Source of the DNA: Ceratotherium simum simum
Taxonomy: Eukaryota > Chordata > Mammalia > Perissodactyla > Rhinocerotidae
DNA length: 64,000 nt
Direction of reading: 5' to 3'
Assembly: GCF_000283155.1 (NCBI RefSeq)
Contig: NW_004454239.1
Span: 8,374,230-8,438,229 of the forward strand
In this document: positions 55,409 to 64,000 of the stretch, one piece after another
How positions within the stretch are numbered: the first letter of the stretch is position 1
How the letters are laid out: each line of letters begins with the position of its first letter
Program-made: the position numbers and the translations under genes
Notes under the pieces: generated by a model
The model's database searches: none
Seen by the model: only the letters and a program-made list of their open reading frames with translations
Told to the model about the DNA's origin: nothing

Positions 55409-56582
55409 CAGCTGGCAGCTCTGCTGGCTCAGCTGGGGGAGGGAAGGTGGTACCCGGCTCCCTTTCACACAGCTGCACTGGGAGGCACTAGGCGGGGAAA
55501 GCTAGAGAGGGAACCCATTAAAGGAGCACTTAAAATCATTAGCAAAATCTGATTATTGAACAATTCCATTTTCCATGGGTCCTGCCTGATGGGTTACCTC
55601 ACGGCAATGATTCATTTTATTTTTACCTTATTAGGAGAGAGCAGCGGGGCACCCCGCCCCCAGCCCGGCGCCTCTCTCGGGTCTGCAGGGGCTCCGGGGG
55701 TCGGGGCTGGGTGGAAGACAGCCCAGAGATGGCTCACCCCAGGCTCACTTAGCCGGCCCCAGTAGGCTGATGGCAGAGCGCGGGCTGGGCGCCTGACAGG
55801 CTGCGGTCGAAGCCGGCTCTGCCCTTCTTGGACTCGCTGTCTTCAACCTCTCCGTGCTTCAGGCTCTTCTTCTGCAGGCCTGTGGAGGAATAAACAACAC
55901 AGTGCGACACGGCACGTGGTCACCATGTTACTCCTCTTGTTGGGTGGCAGTACCACACGTAAGCGAGGGCATGTACATGGGGACACCTTCACTGGGCCCT
56001 GCTGACGAGGCCGTGGCTCCTCACTGCACGGTGACGGGGGACATCCTCGGAGTTCTCAGCTTTCCCTCCCTGCCCCAGCGTAGCCACGGAGTAGGCGATC
56101 TCATTATGTAGCCATTAGAGGCACATAAAAGTGGCTGCTACGAAGCCCATTAGTTAATTATAAGCTAATCGCAAACACACGGAAAGGAACATCTGTTTGA
56201 TTTATTCTAATTGCTTAGACATGCTTAAGTTCTCCCAGCTGGAGTGTAGGCCTTAGTCGGATGGCAGCTCCCAAGTCCAGGGCCCCGCAGTGAGCTGGGA
56301 TGGGGGGTCCCAGGGCTCATGGACCAACATAGTGAGGTGGGCAAGGATCTGGCCTCTGGTGCAGCACTCACACAGCCCTCTGTGGCTCTGGGGTGGAAAC
56401 TTCTTTGGGGTCTGCTGGTGCCTCTGTTTGGGCTGCTGAGCAGGTGCCAAGGGTAACGTGTGGGACATGTGGAGAAGGAGTCCCAGGGCACACAGCCAGC
56501 CCCAGCTCTGCTAACAGAATCTGGGCACCTGTCCCCACCCGTTCCATCCCACACCTGCAGGCACAATTCTTCAGACACCTTC
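55409..56582. other. Unique sequence with two conserved-looking blocks and a CpG-rich patch
   Basis: 55500-55640 and 56100-56230 are AT-rich, non-repetitive and carry several homeodomain-type TAAT/ATTA cores. Between them 55640-55830 is CpG-richer than its surroundings. No exon or gene was recognised. Confidence 0.5.
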
Positions 56583-56757
56583 TGAGTGAGTTTTCTCGGG
56601 CTGTTGTAACAAAATGCCACAAACTAGGTGGGTTAAAACAACAGAAATTTATTCTCTTACAGTTCTGGAGGCCAGAAGTCTGAAATCAAGATGTCAGCTC
56701 TCTCTGAAGCCTCTAGGGCAGGATCCTTCCTTGTCTCTTCCAGGTCCTGGTAGCCCC
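56583..56757 (-). mobile_element. Truncated MLT1-like LTR, minus strand
   Basis: 'tgagttttctcgggctgttgtaacaaaatgccacaaactaggtggg' (in parts), 'acaacagaaatttattctcttacagttctggaggccagaagtctg' and 'tctctctgaagcctctagggc' are the antisense 3' end of an MLT1-type LTR. It stops at an AATTC microsatellite and the rest of the LTR is not found beyond it. Confidence 0.8.
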
Positions 56758-56780
56758 AATTCAATTCAATTCAATTCAAT
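56758..56780. repeat. Pentanucleotide microsatellite (AATTC)n
   Basis: About 4.6 perfect units of AATTC lie directly at the point where the MLT1-like LTR ends. Confidence 0.95.
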
Positions 56781-58344
56781 CCGTGACATCTTCTTACAGA
56801 TGTCATATTTGTCACAACAAAAACCATTTTGCGCTCTTTAGAGCAAAAAAGGAAAGGAAATGCTCTCACAAGTGCCCCCTGACACCCAGAATGTTCTGAA
56901 GGTACTGTTTCCCAAAGTGTTGTTCCCCCCTCCTCTCCCTGCCCTCCATTATGCCCTCATCTGTAACGTGGAGGCATTGATGAAAGCCAGCAGCTGGAGG
57001 GTTCCGGCTTCAAGATGCTCGGCCCCACTGCCCAATGCCAGGACATTGTGGCTCAGTGTCACATGGGGGGTATGTTGGGCTCTTGGTTCACATGACCGTG
57101 TAAACCCGGCCTCCCCATGCTGTTGGGTTGGACGCCACCTCCCCAGCCCCCCGGAGGTCCCTGCGTCTGCTTCCACATCCACCACGGGAATCCGAGAGGG
57201 AGAATGGGACCCTGCAGCCCTAATAGACTGAATGCCCTGCCTCGTCCTCATCACCTGGCACTGCCAGGCTGGGCTCCAAGAGGAGGCCGCTTCCCACTGA
57301 TGGTCTTAGAGGGGTGATGCCATGGCCGGCTGGCAACGTGGGTCCCTCCTTAGAACCCAAAGGTCGGATATCAAGTGTGTTATTTTCCAGAATGGGTGAC
57401 TCTTCAATTAAAATCATCACATTACTTTCTTTTTCTTTTCTTACACATGACCTGTCTTTGGAATGATGTTGCAGAACAGAATAAGGGTATCTCCACTCCT
57501 GAGAAATTAGCTGCAAATTGACTTGTATTTTCTCATTGACTTTCATTATCAAATCAGAGATGTGTTCTCTCATCACCTATCAGGCCTATAGATTCCTCAT
57601 TTCTGCTTCTTTATTTCCCTTCTATGGCCTTAGTTTTTGGCTCACATGTAGTCTGGTGAGATAGCCTTCAAACAGCCCTCCCTCTTTTGCCAATTCTGTG
57701 CTGTGCTCCCCCCAGCTCTGGCCTTCCCGTATGGCTTTTCTTATGCCACCCATACACCTGCAACCACAACCTGCAGGGAAAAGGGCAGACTCTCAGACTA
57801 GTGTCTCCATGACCTGGTGCTTTTGTGTATCAATAAGTGGTGCTCTCTCTTTCCCAGCAGGACCTCATGGCGCCAGTGTGAATGCCTTCTTCACTATACC
57901 ATGGATGTGCCTTGGGAAACATGCAGTTTTCTTTGCCTGGATTACTTTGCTTCCAACCATCTGAATTCCCTTTGGATCCTTCATAAAGTCTTTGATGACC
58001 ACCCCAATGACAAGGGAATTCCCGCAGGCCCCAGTAGGTGGCAAGATGAAACATGACCACAACAGGTGACAGGAAGAAGACAGAGTTGGGCATTTGGTCT
58101 CCTCCATCTTTGAGTGGGCTTGGTGCCTCTTCCCATTCCTTCCCCTCAAGTAGAAGCATCTGCAAAGGGAGCAGTGGGCTACATGGGGTGAGATGAAGGA
58201 CCAGGTCTGGCCAGTAGGTTCCCAAGGCAAACAGGTACATCCTTGGGCCTTCACCCAAAAGTGCAGGTTTCCTTCCCAGAAAGGAAGCAGCCCAGGTTAA
58301 AGGGTGAGAGTCAAACATTGCTCTTAACAAAATTATACTTTGAG
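56781..58344. other. Single-copy-looking sequence, no gene identified
   Basis: A 166-codon minus-strand frame at 57830-58330 has no recognised domain and overlaps another minus-strand frame of 129 codons. Some wording near 57880-58070 faintly resembles ERV internal sequence but not enough to call. Confidence 0.4.
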
Positions 58345-58511
58345 TAGTATGGTCTCTGGGCTGGTAATGCCAGCATCAACTGAGAGCTAGTTAGAAAAGC
58401 AAATTCTCAGGCCCCTCCCAAGAATCTCTGGGAATAGGGCCCGGCAGTCTGTGGGTAACCAGCTCTTTGGATGATTCTCACAGCATGGTCAAGTTTGAGA
58501 CACGCCAGTCT
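58345..58511 (+). mobile_element. MER5A (hAT-Charlie) nonautonomous DNA transposon
   Basis: 'ggtctctgggctggtaatgccagcatcaactgagagctagttagaaaagcaaattctcaggcccc' (in parts), 'gaatctctgggaatagggcccggcagtctgtg' and the closing 'gatgattctcacagcatggtcaagtttgaga' follow the MER5A consensus order along about 165 bp. It is noncoding and extinct. Confidence 0.88.
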
Positions 58512-59121
58512 GGAAAATCATACAAAGATTAAGCACTGCGTCAAGGTAGCAGCATCTAATCAGACCACAGTTGCTAGGTCCCGTTTCTCACCCACCCCCA
58601 TTACCATGGCCCCTCAGCTCTAATTGATGCCCATCCACCCCCTCCACCTCCCATTTCCTAAAAAGTTTATGTCTTCTCACTGTTTGTCTAGGCCTGGCTC
58701 GCCCAGGGCCAGGGAGACATCTCCCCTACGTGAAGAAGGAGAAGAGTCAATGACTACAGAAAGAATCTGTCAGATTTCAGCACTGTGGGCAAGCAGGCAT
58801 CCCGGGGAGGCCCCTCAGGAAGCCTCCCATGTCAGCAGGTTAGGCCACTGTGGCGGCCATGAGAATGCGCCCAGCAGATCTCCAACTACAGAATTGGAAC
58901 TAGTTGCTGTGCTCTGAGCAGTATTTGCACCAAAGCTTCCAGGAGCTGCTCCCATCCAGTGCTGGAGCCGGGCAGTTATCCCAGGGCACAACAGTCCCCA
59001 GGAAAGCAAGAGCTGGGACTTCTTTTACAGCTGACTTTGGCTGGGGGACTCCCCAGTGGCTTGCTGGACACTCCCTAGAATGCACTGCAGTCTCGTACGC
59101 TCCCATCCAAACTTCCTCCTG
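58512..59121. other. Mixed sequence, possibly part of an old LTR
   Basis: No gene. From about 58830 the sequence may belong to a plus-strand LTR whose 3' end would be the part after the ERE (59450-59610, with 'aataaaatccttgcac' and 'tctccaaggacatgaactaacaca'). This is a weak inference. Confidence 0.4.
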
Positions 59122-59435
59122 GAGCCGGCCCCGTGGCTTAGCGGTTGAGTGCGCACGCTCCGCTACTGGCGGCCCGGGGTTCGGATCCCGGGCGCGCACC
59201 CACGCACTGCTTCTCCGGCCATGCTGAGGCTGCATCCCACATACAGCAACTAGAAGGATGTGTAGCTATGACATACAACTATCTACTGGGGCTTTGGGGA
59301 AGAAAAAAGGAGGAAGATTGGCAATAGATGTTAGCTCAGAGCCGGTCTTCCTCAGCAAAAAGAGGAGGATTAGCACGGATGTTAGCTCAGGGCTGATCTT
59401 CCTCACAAAAAAACAAAAACAAACAAAAAAAAAAA
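59122..59435 (+). mobile_element. ERE SINE, plus strand, young-looking, with 14-bp TSD
   Basis: A full-length element from 'gagccggccccgtggcttag' through the body to an A-rich tail. The target duplication 'caaacttcctcctg' lies at 59108-59121 and 59436-59449, exact on both sides. The tRNA-like head keeps a good RNA polymerase III A box (59134-59144, 'tggcttagcgg') and B box (59178-59188, 'ggttcggatcc'). The tail retains A-runs broken only by C. These features suggest the most recent insertion in the window. Confidence 0.97.
59134..59188 (+). promoter_or_regulatory. Internal Pol III promoter (A and B boxes) of the ERE
   Basis: The A box 'tggcttagcgg' and the B box 'ggttcggatcc' are spaced about 33 bp apart, as in tRNA genes. 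They match the Pol III consensus closely, the B box differing from GGTTCGANTCC at one position. Confidence 0.8.
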
Positions 59436-59449
59436 CAAACTTCCTCCTG

Positions 59450-59650
59450 CTTCTCTTCACTTAGGGGCAGATTTGCATCATTGTCTGATGACTTTCCCAG
59501 CTTTTTCCACTCCTTCCCCATTTTCTCTCACAAGTATTGCCTCTAATAAAATCCTTGCACATAATCCCATTTTGGTGTCTGTGTCTCCAAGGACATGAAC
59601 TAACACAATCTCAGACTAGAAAATATCAGAAGAAAATTGGTGGCATGTGA

Positions 59651-59681
<31 letters not shown>

Positions 59682-60374
59682 GGGGAGAAAGAGAGAATAC
59701 AGTGGCACAGGAGACCTACAAGCTGAGCTCAGGATAAAGATTCAGCCTAGAGTTATAGAGCAAGGTGTCATCAGCATATTCAAAACCTTGGGGAAGGATT
59801 GAATCACCCAGGGAGAGCACCATAAGGAAGAAGGGGGAGGCTGGGGATGGAAGGCTGATGATCACCAAGTTTCACAGAACAGTTATGGGAAGATGAAACT
59901 CGGAGGCCACAGAGGAAGTGGGAGAGAGGAAAGAGGCAAAGCAGGAGACAGCGGGGTCAGGGATTCCTGGAGGAGGGTGGAATTCCAGCTTCTGGGGCAG
60001 ATGCTGATCCAGTTACATGCATGCTGACAGCGTCTTTACTGAAAGAGCAGGAGGCTTTGAGCTACCTGTGGGGAGACGTGGGGACAGCAGCCAGGCTGCA
60101 GTGAGGTAGGAGGTGGGTAAGGAGGGAGCCCTTCTGGAGGTTTGACTTGGAGGCGGATGTGGAGTGGCTTTCAAGGTGGAAGATCCTGAAGCCCATTTAG
60201 GAGCTGGTGGAAAGGAGTCGAGGTGGGCGAGAATTGGAACATGTAGGGAGGAATTAGCCTTAATGAGGAGGAGAGGAAGCGCTGCTTTGAGACAAAACCC
60301 AAGGAGAAGAGCTTCACATGGTTACATGTTTGCAGGCAACTCCAGAGACACGGGAGGCAGAAAGCTGAAGGGAT
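59450..60374. other. Old repeat debris and microsatellite, no gene
   Basis: 59450-59610 resembles an LTR 3' end. A (GT)n(GA)n run lies at 59649-59700. The purine-rich stretch 59740-60360 resembles a dispersed, unnamed mammalian repeat ('ttggggaaggattgaatcacccagggagag', 'gcagtgaggtaggagg') but is too diverged to classify. Confidence 0.4.
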
Positions 60375-60826
60375 TGTGGTGGTTAATTTACGTGTCAACT
60401 TGACTGGGCCATGAGATGCCCACATATCTGATTAAACAGTATGTTGCGGGTGTGTCTGTGCACGTATTTCTGGAGGAGACTAGTGTTTGAATAGGAGGAC
60501 TGAGTAAAGCTGATGGTCCTCCCCACTGTGGGCGGCATCATCCAGTCCTCTGAGGGCCTGAATAAAACAGAAAGGCAGCAGAAGGGTGAAGGTGCTTTTT
60601 GGCTTGCTGTTGAGGTGGGACATTGATCTTCTCCTGCCTTCAGTGCTCCTGGTTCTCAAGCCTTCAGACTGCACAACCAGCTCTCCTGGGTCTCAGCTTG
60701 TAGACGGCAGATTGTGGGACTTCTCAGCCTCCACGATCACATGAGCCAATACTTTGTAATAAATCACTTATATACATAAATATATCTCCTATTGGTTCTG
60801 TTTCTCTGGAGAGCCTAACTCATACA
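60375..60826 (+). mobile_element. Solo ERVL-type LTR (MLT2-like), plus strand, with 5-bp TSD
   Basis: 452 bp, from 'tgtggtggttaatttacgtgtcaacttgactgggcc' to 'gttctgtttctctggagagcctaactcataca', flanked by 'gggat' at 60370-60374 and 60827-60831. It contains 'gtgggcggcatcatccagtcctctgagggcctgaataaaac' and an 'aataaatcac' polyadenylation region. It is the same family as the reverse-oriented 451-bp LTR at 35014-35464. Confidence 0.92.
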
Positions 60827-60831
60827 GGGAT

Positions 60832-61997
60832 GTAGCAAGAACCCTGGGCAGCTTGGGGGGTCTGGGTAGGAGGTTCCCCTGAAATCACTTAGTGGGTTTG
60901 ACTGATGCAGGAGTAGGCTTCCGGTGAGGGGGTGTGACAGAAAGGCAGGGTCTTCACAACAGAGGGTTGACATGGCGGACCACAGGCTCTGGAGTGCAGA
61001 GGAAGGCTGTCAGTCCAGGAGTGGCAAAGAGGGAGAAAGCAGAGACCCGGACAAGTGTGTGTGTGGGGTGGCCAAGGAGGGGAGCAGGAAGGATGGGAGA
61101 TCGTGGTCTGAGGAGGTCTTTTGGGGAGAGGGGCACTGCTGGGGTGGCTATGTTCACTGTACACCCAGGAGTGATGTCGCGTGGGGAGATGGGAGGGCCC
61201 TTCGGGAAAAGCATCCTAAGATAGTGCTGCCCAGGCAGTGCTGCGGTTCCTAGGGAAGCTTCTTTTCAGTCTCGTGTCCGGGGTAAGTTTCTGAGTGAGG
61301 AGGAGCCACGTGTCTCATGTCTCATGGAAAGCCTTCTCAGGGCTTCCATGGCCCGTTGCTTCAGGTGGAGTATGGAGTAATTATTTTCTTATGATTGTTT
61401 GGAGGTATAATTGTATCCTCCCTACTCAGGAATTTATGTTAAGAGAATAATTACTATTGGATTAACTGCACTGAAAATCTTTTAATTCTACTATCAACAC
61501 TGTGTTGAAGCTGAGCTTCGTCCTTGCCAATCTGATGTGTCTGTTACAATAAGCGATTCAACTCAATTAGTGTCTCAGTAACAATCAAATTATCTTTAAT
61601 ATGATGTGATTACTTTTTTTAATTAGGCTAAACTGAGGATCCTGAGCAGTGAATGTCTAGCATAGCTTTGAGAAGTGATTAAAACAAACCCAGAGGCCTT
61701 TCCAAGATAGGAGAATATTTTCTAAAAGTCCTATTTAAAACTCTGATCATCCACTCAGGACCTCAAAACACACGCGTTGTGCCAAGTCCCCTTCCTAACG
61801 CAGCCACCTGCCTGTCCGTGCCTCCCCCAGTGGCCTCCCGGCCCTCGCTGGGGAGCTCCTGTCTGTGTGCCCCTGCTGCCTGCCTTCGGAGCTGCCTCAG
61901 GCCAGGCACGTGGGGACCTCCCTGCTGGCTGAGCTGGCAGGTTTGTCACCCCAAGAGGGATGGCTGTTTACCGAGCTCCTCCTGTGCAAGGCACCAT
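60832..61997. other. Unique sequence with a conserved-looking AT-rich block
   Basis: 61375-61720 is strongly AT-rich yet non-repetitive, with many TAAT/ATTA cores, and is a candidate regulatory element. No gene or repeat was recognised elsewhere in the interval. Confidence 0.5.
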
Positions 61998-62410
61998 TGT
62001 GGACTGAACCGTGTTCCCCCAGTCCCTGTGTTGAAGTCCTGAGCCCCAGCACCTCAGAACGTGACCTTATTTGGAGATAGGGTCTTTATAAGGGTAATAA
62101 AGTTAAAATGAGGTCATTAGGGCAGGTCTTAATCCAGTATGACTGGTGTCCTTATGAGAAAGAGAAATCTGGGCACAGACGTGGTCAGAGGGAAGACAAC
62201 GTGAAGACACAGGGAGAAGCCGGTTGTCATCTATGAACCAAGGAGAGAGGCCTGGAACAGACCCTTCCCTGCCAGTCCGCGGAGGGAGCCAGCCCTGCCC
62301 ACACGGCTCCTGGATCCCGGACGTCCAGCCTCCAGAACTGTGAGGAAACATGTCTGCGGTTTAAGCCGCCCGGTCTGTGGTTCGTGGTTGCAGCAGCCCT
62401 AGGGAACGAA
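61998..62410 (+). mobile_element. MLT1-like MaLR LTR, plus strand
   Basis: 'tgtggactgaaccgtgttcccccag', 'tgaccttatttggagatagggtctttataag', 'aaaatgaggtcattagggcagg', 'gactggtgtccttatgagaa', 'gaaccaaggagagaggcctgg' and 'ccagcctccagaactgtgagg' run in MLT1 order. The 3' terminus is decayed and no TSD was found. Confidence 0.85.
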
Positions 62411-62929
62411 GGTGGGCGCGGACCACGATGGTGAAGACCGGCCCGGGGATCCGGTGCCCGAGTCTGCGCCCCAGCGCAGCCACTTATCAGCAGGGACAGT
62501 TGAATGATGAGTAGGACAGACGTGGCCCCTGTCCTCACGGAGCTCAAATCCTAGTCGTGTTGCAGATAATTAACAACAGCGTGATATGTTTTGAAAGTTA
62601 AATAAAAATACACCGCGATAATTGTCAAGAAACAAGTAATTAGGGTGAAGTGATAGTACTTCAAAGGTATACTTTATAGAGGAGGGCTGGGAAAGGGTTC
62701 TGAGAACAGGATGCTATACCCGCAAACGTCAGAAGGATGAGCGTGCCCCCGCCGTCCGGATTGTTCCCAGGGGGCAGAGGTGGGGCCCTGGCCCTGGTCC
62801 TGTGGCAGAAGGGTGGCAATGTAAGCGCAGGGACAGGACGCTTCTGCCTGGGGCTTCGTCGTCCTTAACCTTAACTTTCCATTTCCTCAAGAGGATACGT
62901 AACTGTTATTTTTACCATTTTCAGTGTTT
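62411..62929. other. CpG-containing patch and possible old repeat
   Basis: 62411-62490 is CpG-rich. 62500-62720 ('gacgtggcccctgtcctcacggagctcaaatcctagt' in parts, then an AT-rich stretch) resembles a dispersed ancient mammalian repeat without a confident name. No gene. Confidence 0.4.
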
Positions 62930-63369
62930 TTCAAATCAGAAGTCTAATGTCAGCATAACATATTTGAAAATTTTCTATTTTCCAAGTATTTTGTTTTTTT
63001 CTTCAGCCATACTAATTAGCTGTATATTGGATCTCTGTTGCTTTTACTTCACATCCATCATTTTCTCTTTTTTTATTGATCTTTTCCTTTTATTTCTGTG
63101 TAATTTTCTCAAGCCTGTCCTCTACATTATGGATTTTGTTTTCTCTGATTCTGTTTTCTCTGATTCTCTCTTCCTTTTCACTGCTTCAAATGCTATTTCA
63201 TGTTCTCCAGTAGTGTTTTTTCCCCCTTAATTTCTTGCCTTTCCTTTGCCACTTCTCTTTTAATCTTACATTTTTGTCATATTATCTCATCCTTCATTGC
63301 TTGTATTAAAGCATTCTTAATATTTGCAATTTCCTTTAGAGATGTAAGTAATTTTCTTTTTTATCTTTT
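62930..63369 (-). repeat. T-rich sequence, possibly LINE ORF1/HAL1-like, antisense
   Basis: Long T/C-rich plus-strand sequence, open in one frame (62802-63230) as a hydrophobic Phe/Ser/Leu string. That is the usual look of an antisense LINE ORF1 region. It includes a direct repeat of 'ttttctctgattctg' near 63138-63168. The call rests on composition and on proximity to the L1 3' end, so it is weak. Confidence 0.35.
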
Positions 63370-63813
63370 TAAATTCTTTCTTTTTCTTTTTTGAGGTATT
63401 ATTGAGGTGTAATTGATAAATAAAAATTGTGTACGTTTAAGGTGTACAACTTGATACATATTTATTATGAAATAATCACCACATTCAAGCTAATTAACAT
63501 CCCATCACCTCTCATAGTTATTTTTCTTCCTGCGTGTGTGTGCTGAGAACCCTTAAGACCTACCCTTTTAGCCAATTGCAAGTAGACAATATTGTTAGCT
63601 ATTGTCACCATGCTGTACGGTAGGTCTCTAGGACTTATTTGTCTTGCATAACTGAAGCTTAGTACTCTGATCAACATCTCCCCATTTCCCTTCCCCCAGC
63701 CCCTGCGACCACCATTCTACTCTGCTTCGATGAGTTCGATTATTTTAGATTCCACATGTAAGTAAAATCATGCAGTATTGTTTTTCTGTGTCTAGCTTAT
63801 TTCACTTATGTTA
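63370..63813 (-). mobile_element. L1 3' end (L1MA-type), minus strand
   Basis: Clear antisense L1 3'UTR order: 'attgaggtgtaattgataaataaaaattgtgtacg', 'ggtgtacaacttgatac', 'caagctaattaacatcccatcacct', 'gtcaccatgctgtacggtaggtctc', 'caacatctccccatttccc', 'gattattttagattccacatgtaagt', 'tgtgtctagcttatttcactta'. It is cut off at 63813 by the next insertion, so the L1 continued beyond in the ancestral sequence. Confidence 0.9.
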
Positions 63814-64000
63814 TGAGAGGTTCGGGGATTCGATCGGAGACGTAAAAGACACTTTTCACTCCAAACAAATGGACTGAAGGTATATTTTATTATATAGAGG
63901 ATAGTAAAGGCGATAGTCTGCAAACAGATCTGAATAGGTCAAATATTAAGAGGGAAAAAACATCAGCCGACTGGAAAGGGAAAACACCCACATCGGCTGA
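63814..64000 (-). mobile_element. Partial ERV-type LTR, minus strand, cut by the window edge
   Basis: L1 sequence stops abruptly and a new unit starts with TG ('tgagaggttcggggattcg'). Read on the minus strand the unit ends '...cccgaacctctca', with a TATA/AATAAA-like 'tatataataaaata' about 85 bases before that end. This is the R-U5 layout of an LTR. I do not recognise the family; the CpG content is well kept, which suggests it is younger than the L1 it interrupts. The right boundary and TSD lie outside the window. Confidence 0.6.

Noticed and set aside
55136..55552. Arg/Glu/Gly-rich 138-codon frame (+)
   Set aside because: Translation of the GA-rich tract, with no domain outside the low-complexity part.
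57830..58330. 166-codon open frame (-)
   Set aside because: No domain and overlaps another minus-strand frame. The wording faintly suggests repeat-derived sequence rather than a gene.
59122..59190. tRNA gene
   Set aside because: The tRNA-like head with A and B boxes belongs to an ERE SINE with TSD and A-rich tail. It does not fold as a full cloverleaf with an anticodon arm that I can support.
62802..63230. Hydrophobic 142-codon frame (+) resembling a membrane protein
   Set aside because: Phe/Ser/Leu strings of this kind come from T-rich antisense LINE DNA, with no start context or partner exons.

Overview
This window is vertebrate, specifically mammalian, nuclear DNA with no protein-coding gene that I can support. 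The best lineage marker is a family of tRNA-derived SINEs. They share a GCCGGCCC-type head, a 'gctaacatc' body and an A-rich tail, and copies lie at about 8855, 10958, 18312, 44571 and 59122. I recognise these as equine repetitive elements (ERE), a family of Perissodactyla, so the source is most likely a horse-type genome (Equus); I cannot exclude another perissodactyl. Other mammalian repeats (L1M, L2, MIR, MLT1-like LTRs, ERVL, Tigger, MER5A) fit this. Every long open frame I examined is either a shadow in anonymous DNA or a broken transposon gene.

Layout. 1-7149 is mostly single-copy-looking DNA with an old L1 fragment (660-1125), a MIR, a small hairpin and two copies of an unrecognised block of about 120 bp. 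7150-16100 is a stack of nested insertions. An old minus-strand L1 (7150-7780 and 15266-16100) is interrupted by a near full-length minus-strand L1 (7781-15265). That younger L1 was then hit by two ERE SINEs with clear target-site duplications (TSDs), by a retro-insertion (12356-12930) and by an internally deleted Tigger DNA transposon (13600-14276). 16100-38690 is mixed unique DNA with MIRs, L2, several LTRs, a G-rich 31-bp minisatellite (25271-25444), a 100-N assembly gap (27395-27494), a pyrimidine tract (31775-31980) and an exact 84-bp tandem duplication (37064-37232).

38690-45205 is an old repeat complex. A decayed ERVL-type provirus lies on the minus strand (about 39950-44570) and is pierced by two solo LTRs with exact 5-bp TSDs. 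It ends at an ERE, an LTR and a CAT/CAC/CCT microsatellite. 45400-58340 is mostly single-copy-looking DNA with MIRs, a palindromic MITE, an LTR near 52325-53170 and a polypurine tract. 58345-64000 holds MER5A, a young ERE with a 14-bp TSD, a solo LTR with a 5-bp TSD, an MLT1-like LTR, an L1 3' end and an LTR cut off by the window edge.

Nothing here acts as a gene set. The interest lies in the insertion history, the tandem arrays, a few AT-rich blocks that look like conserved regulatory DNA (judged by composition only), and two weak cryptic-exon candidates. All family names come from memory of consensus sequences, not from a search.
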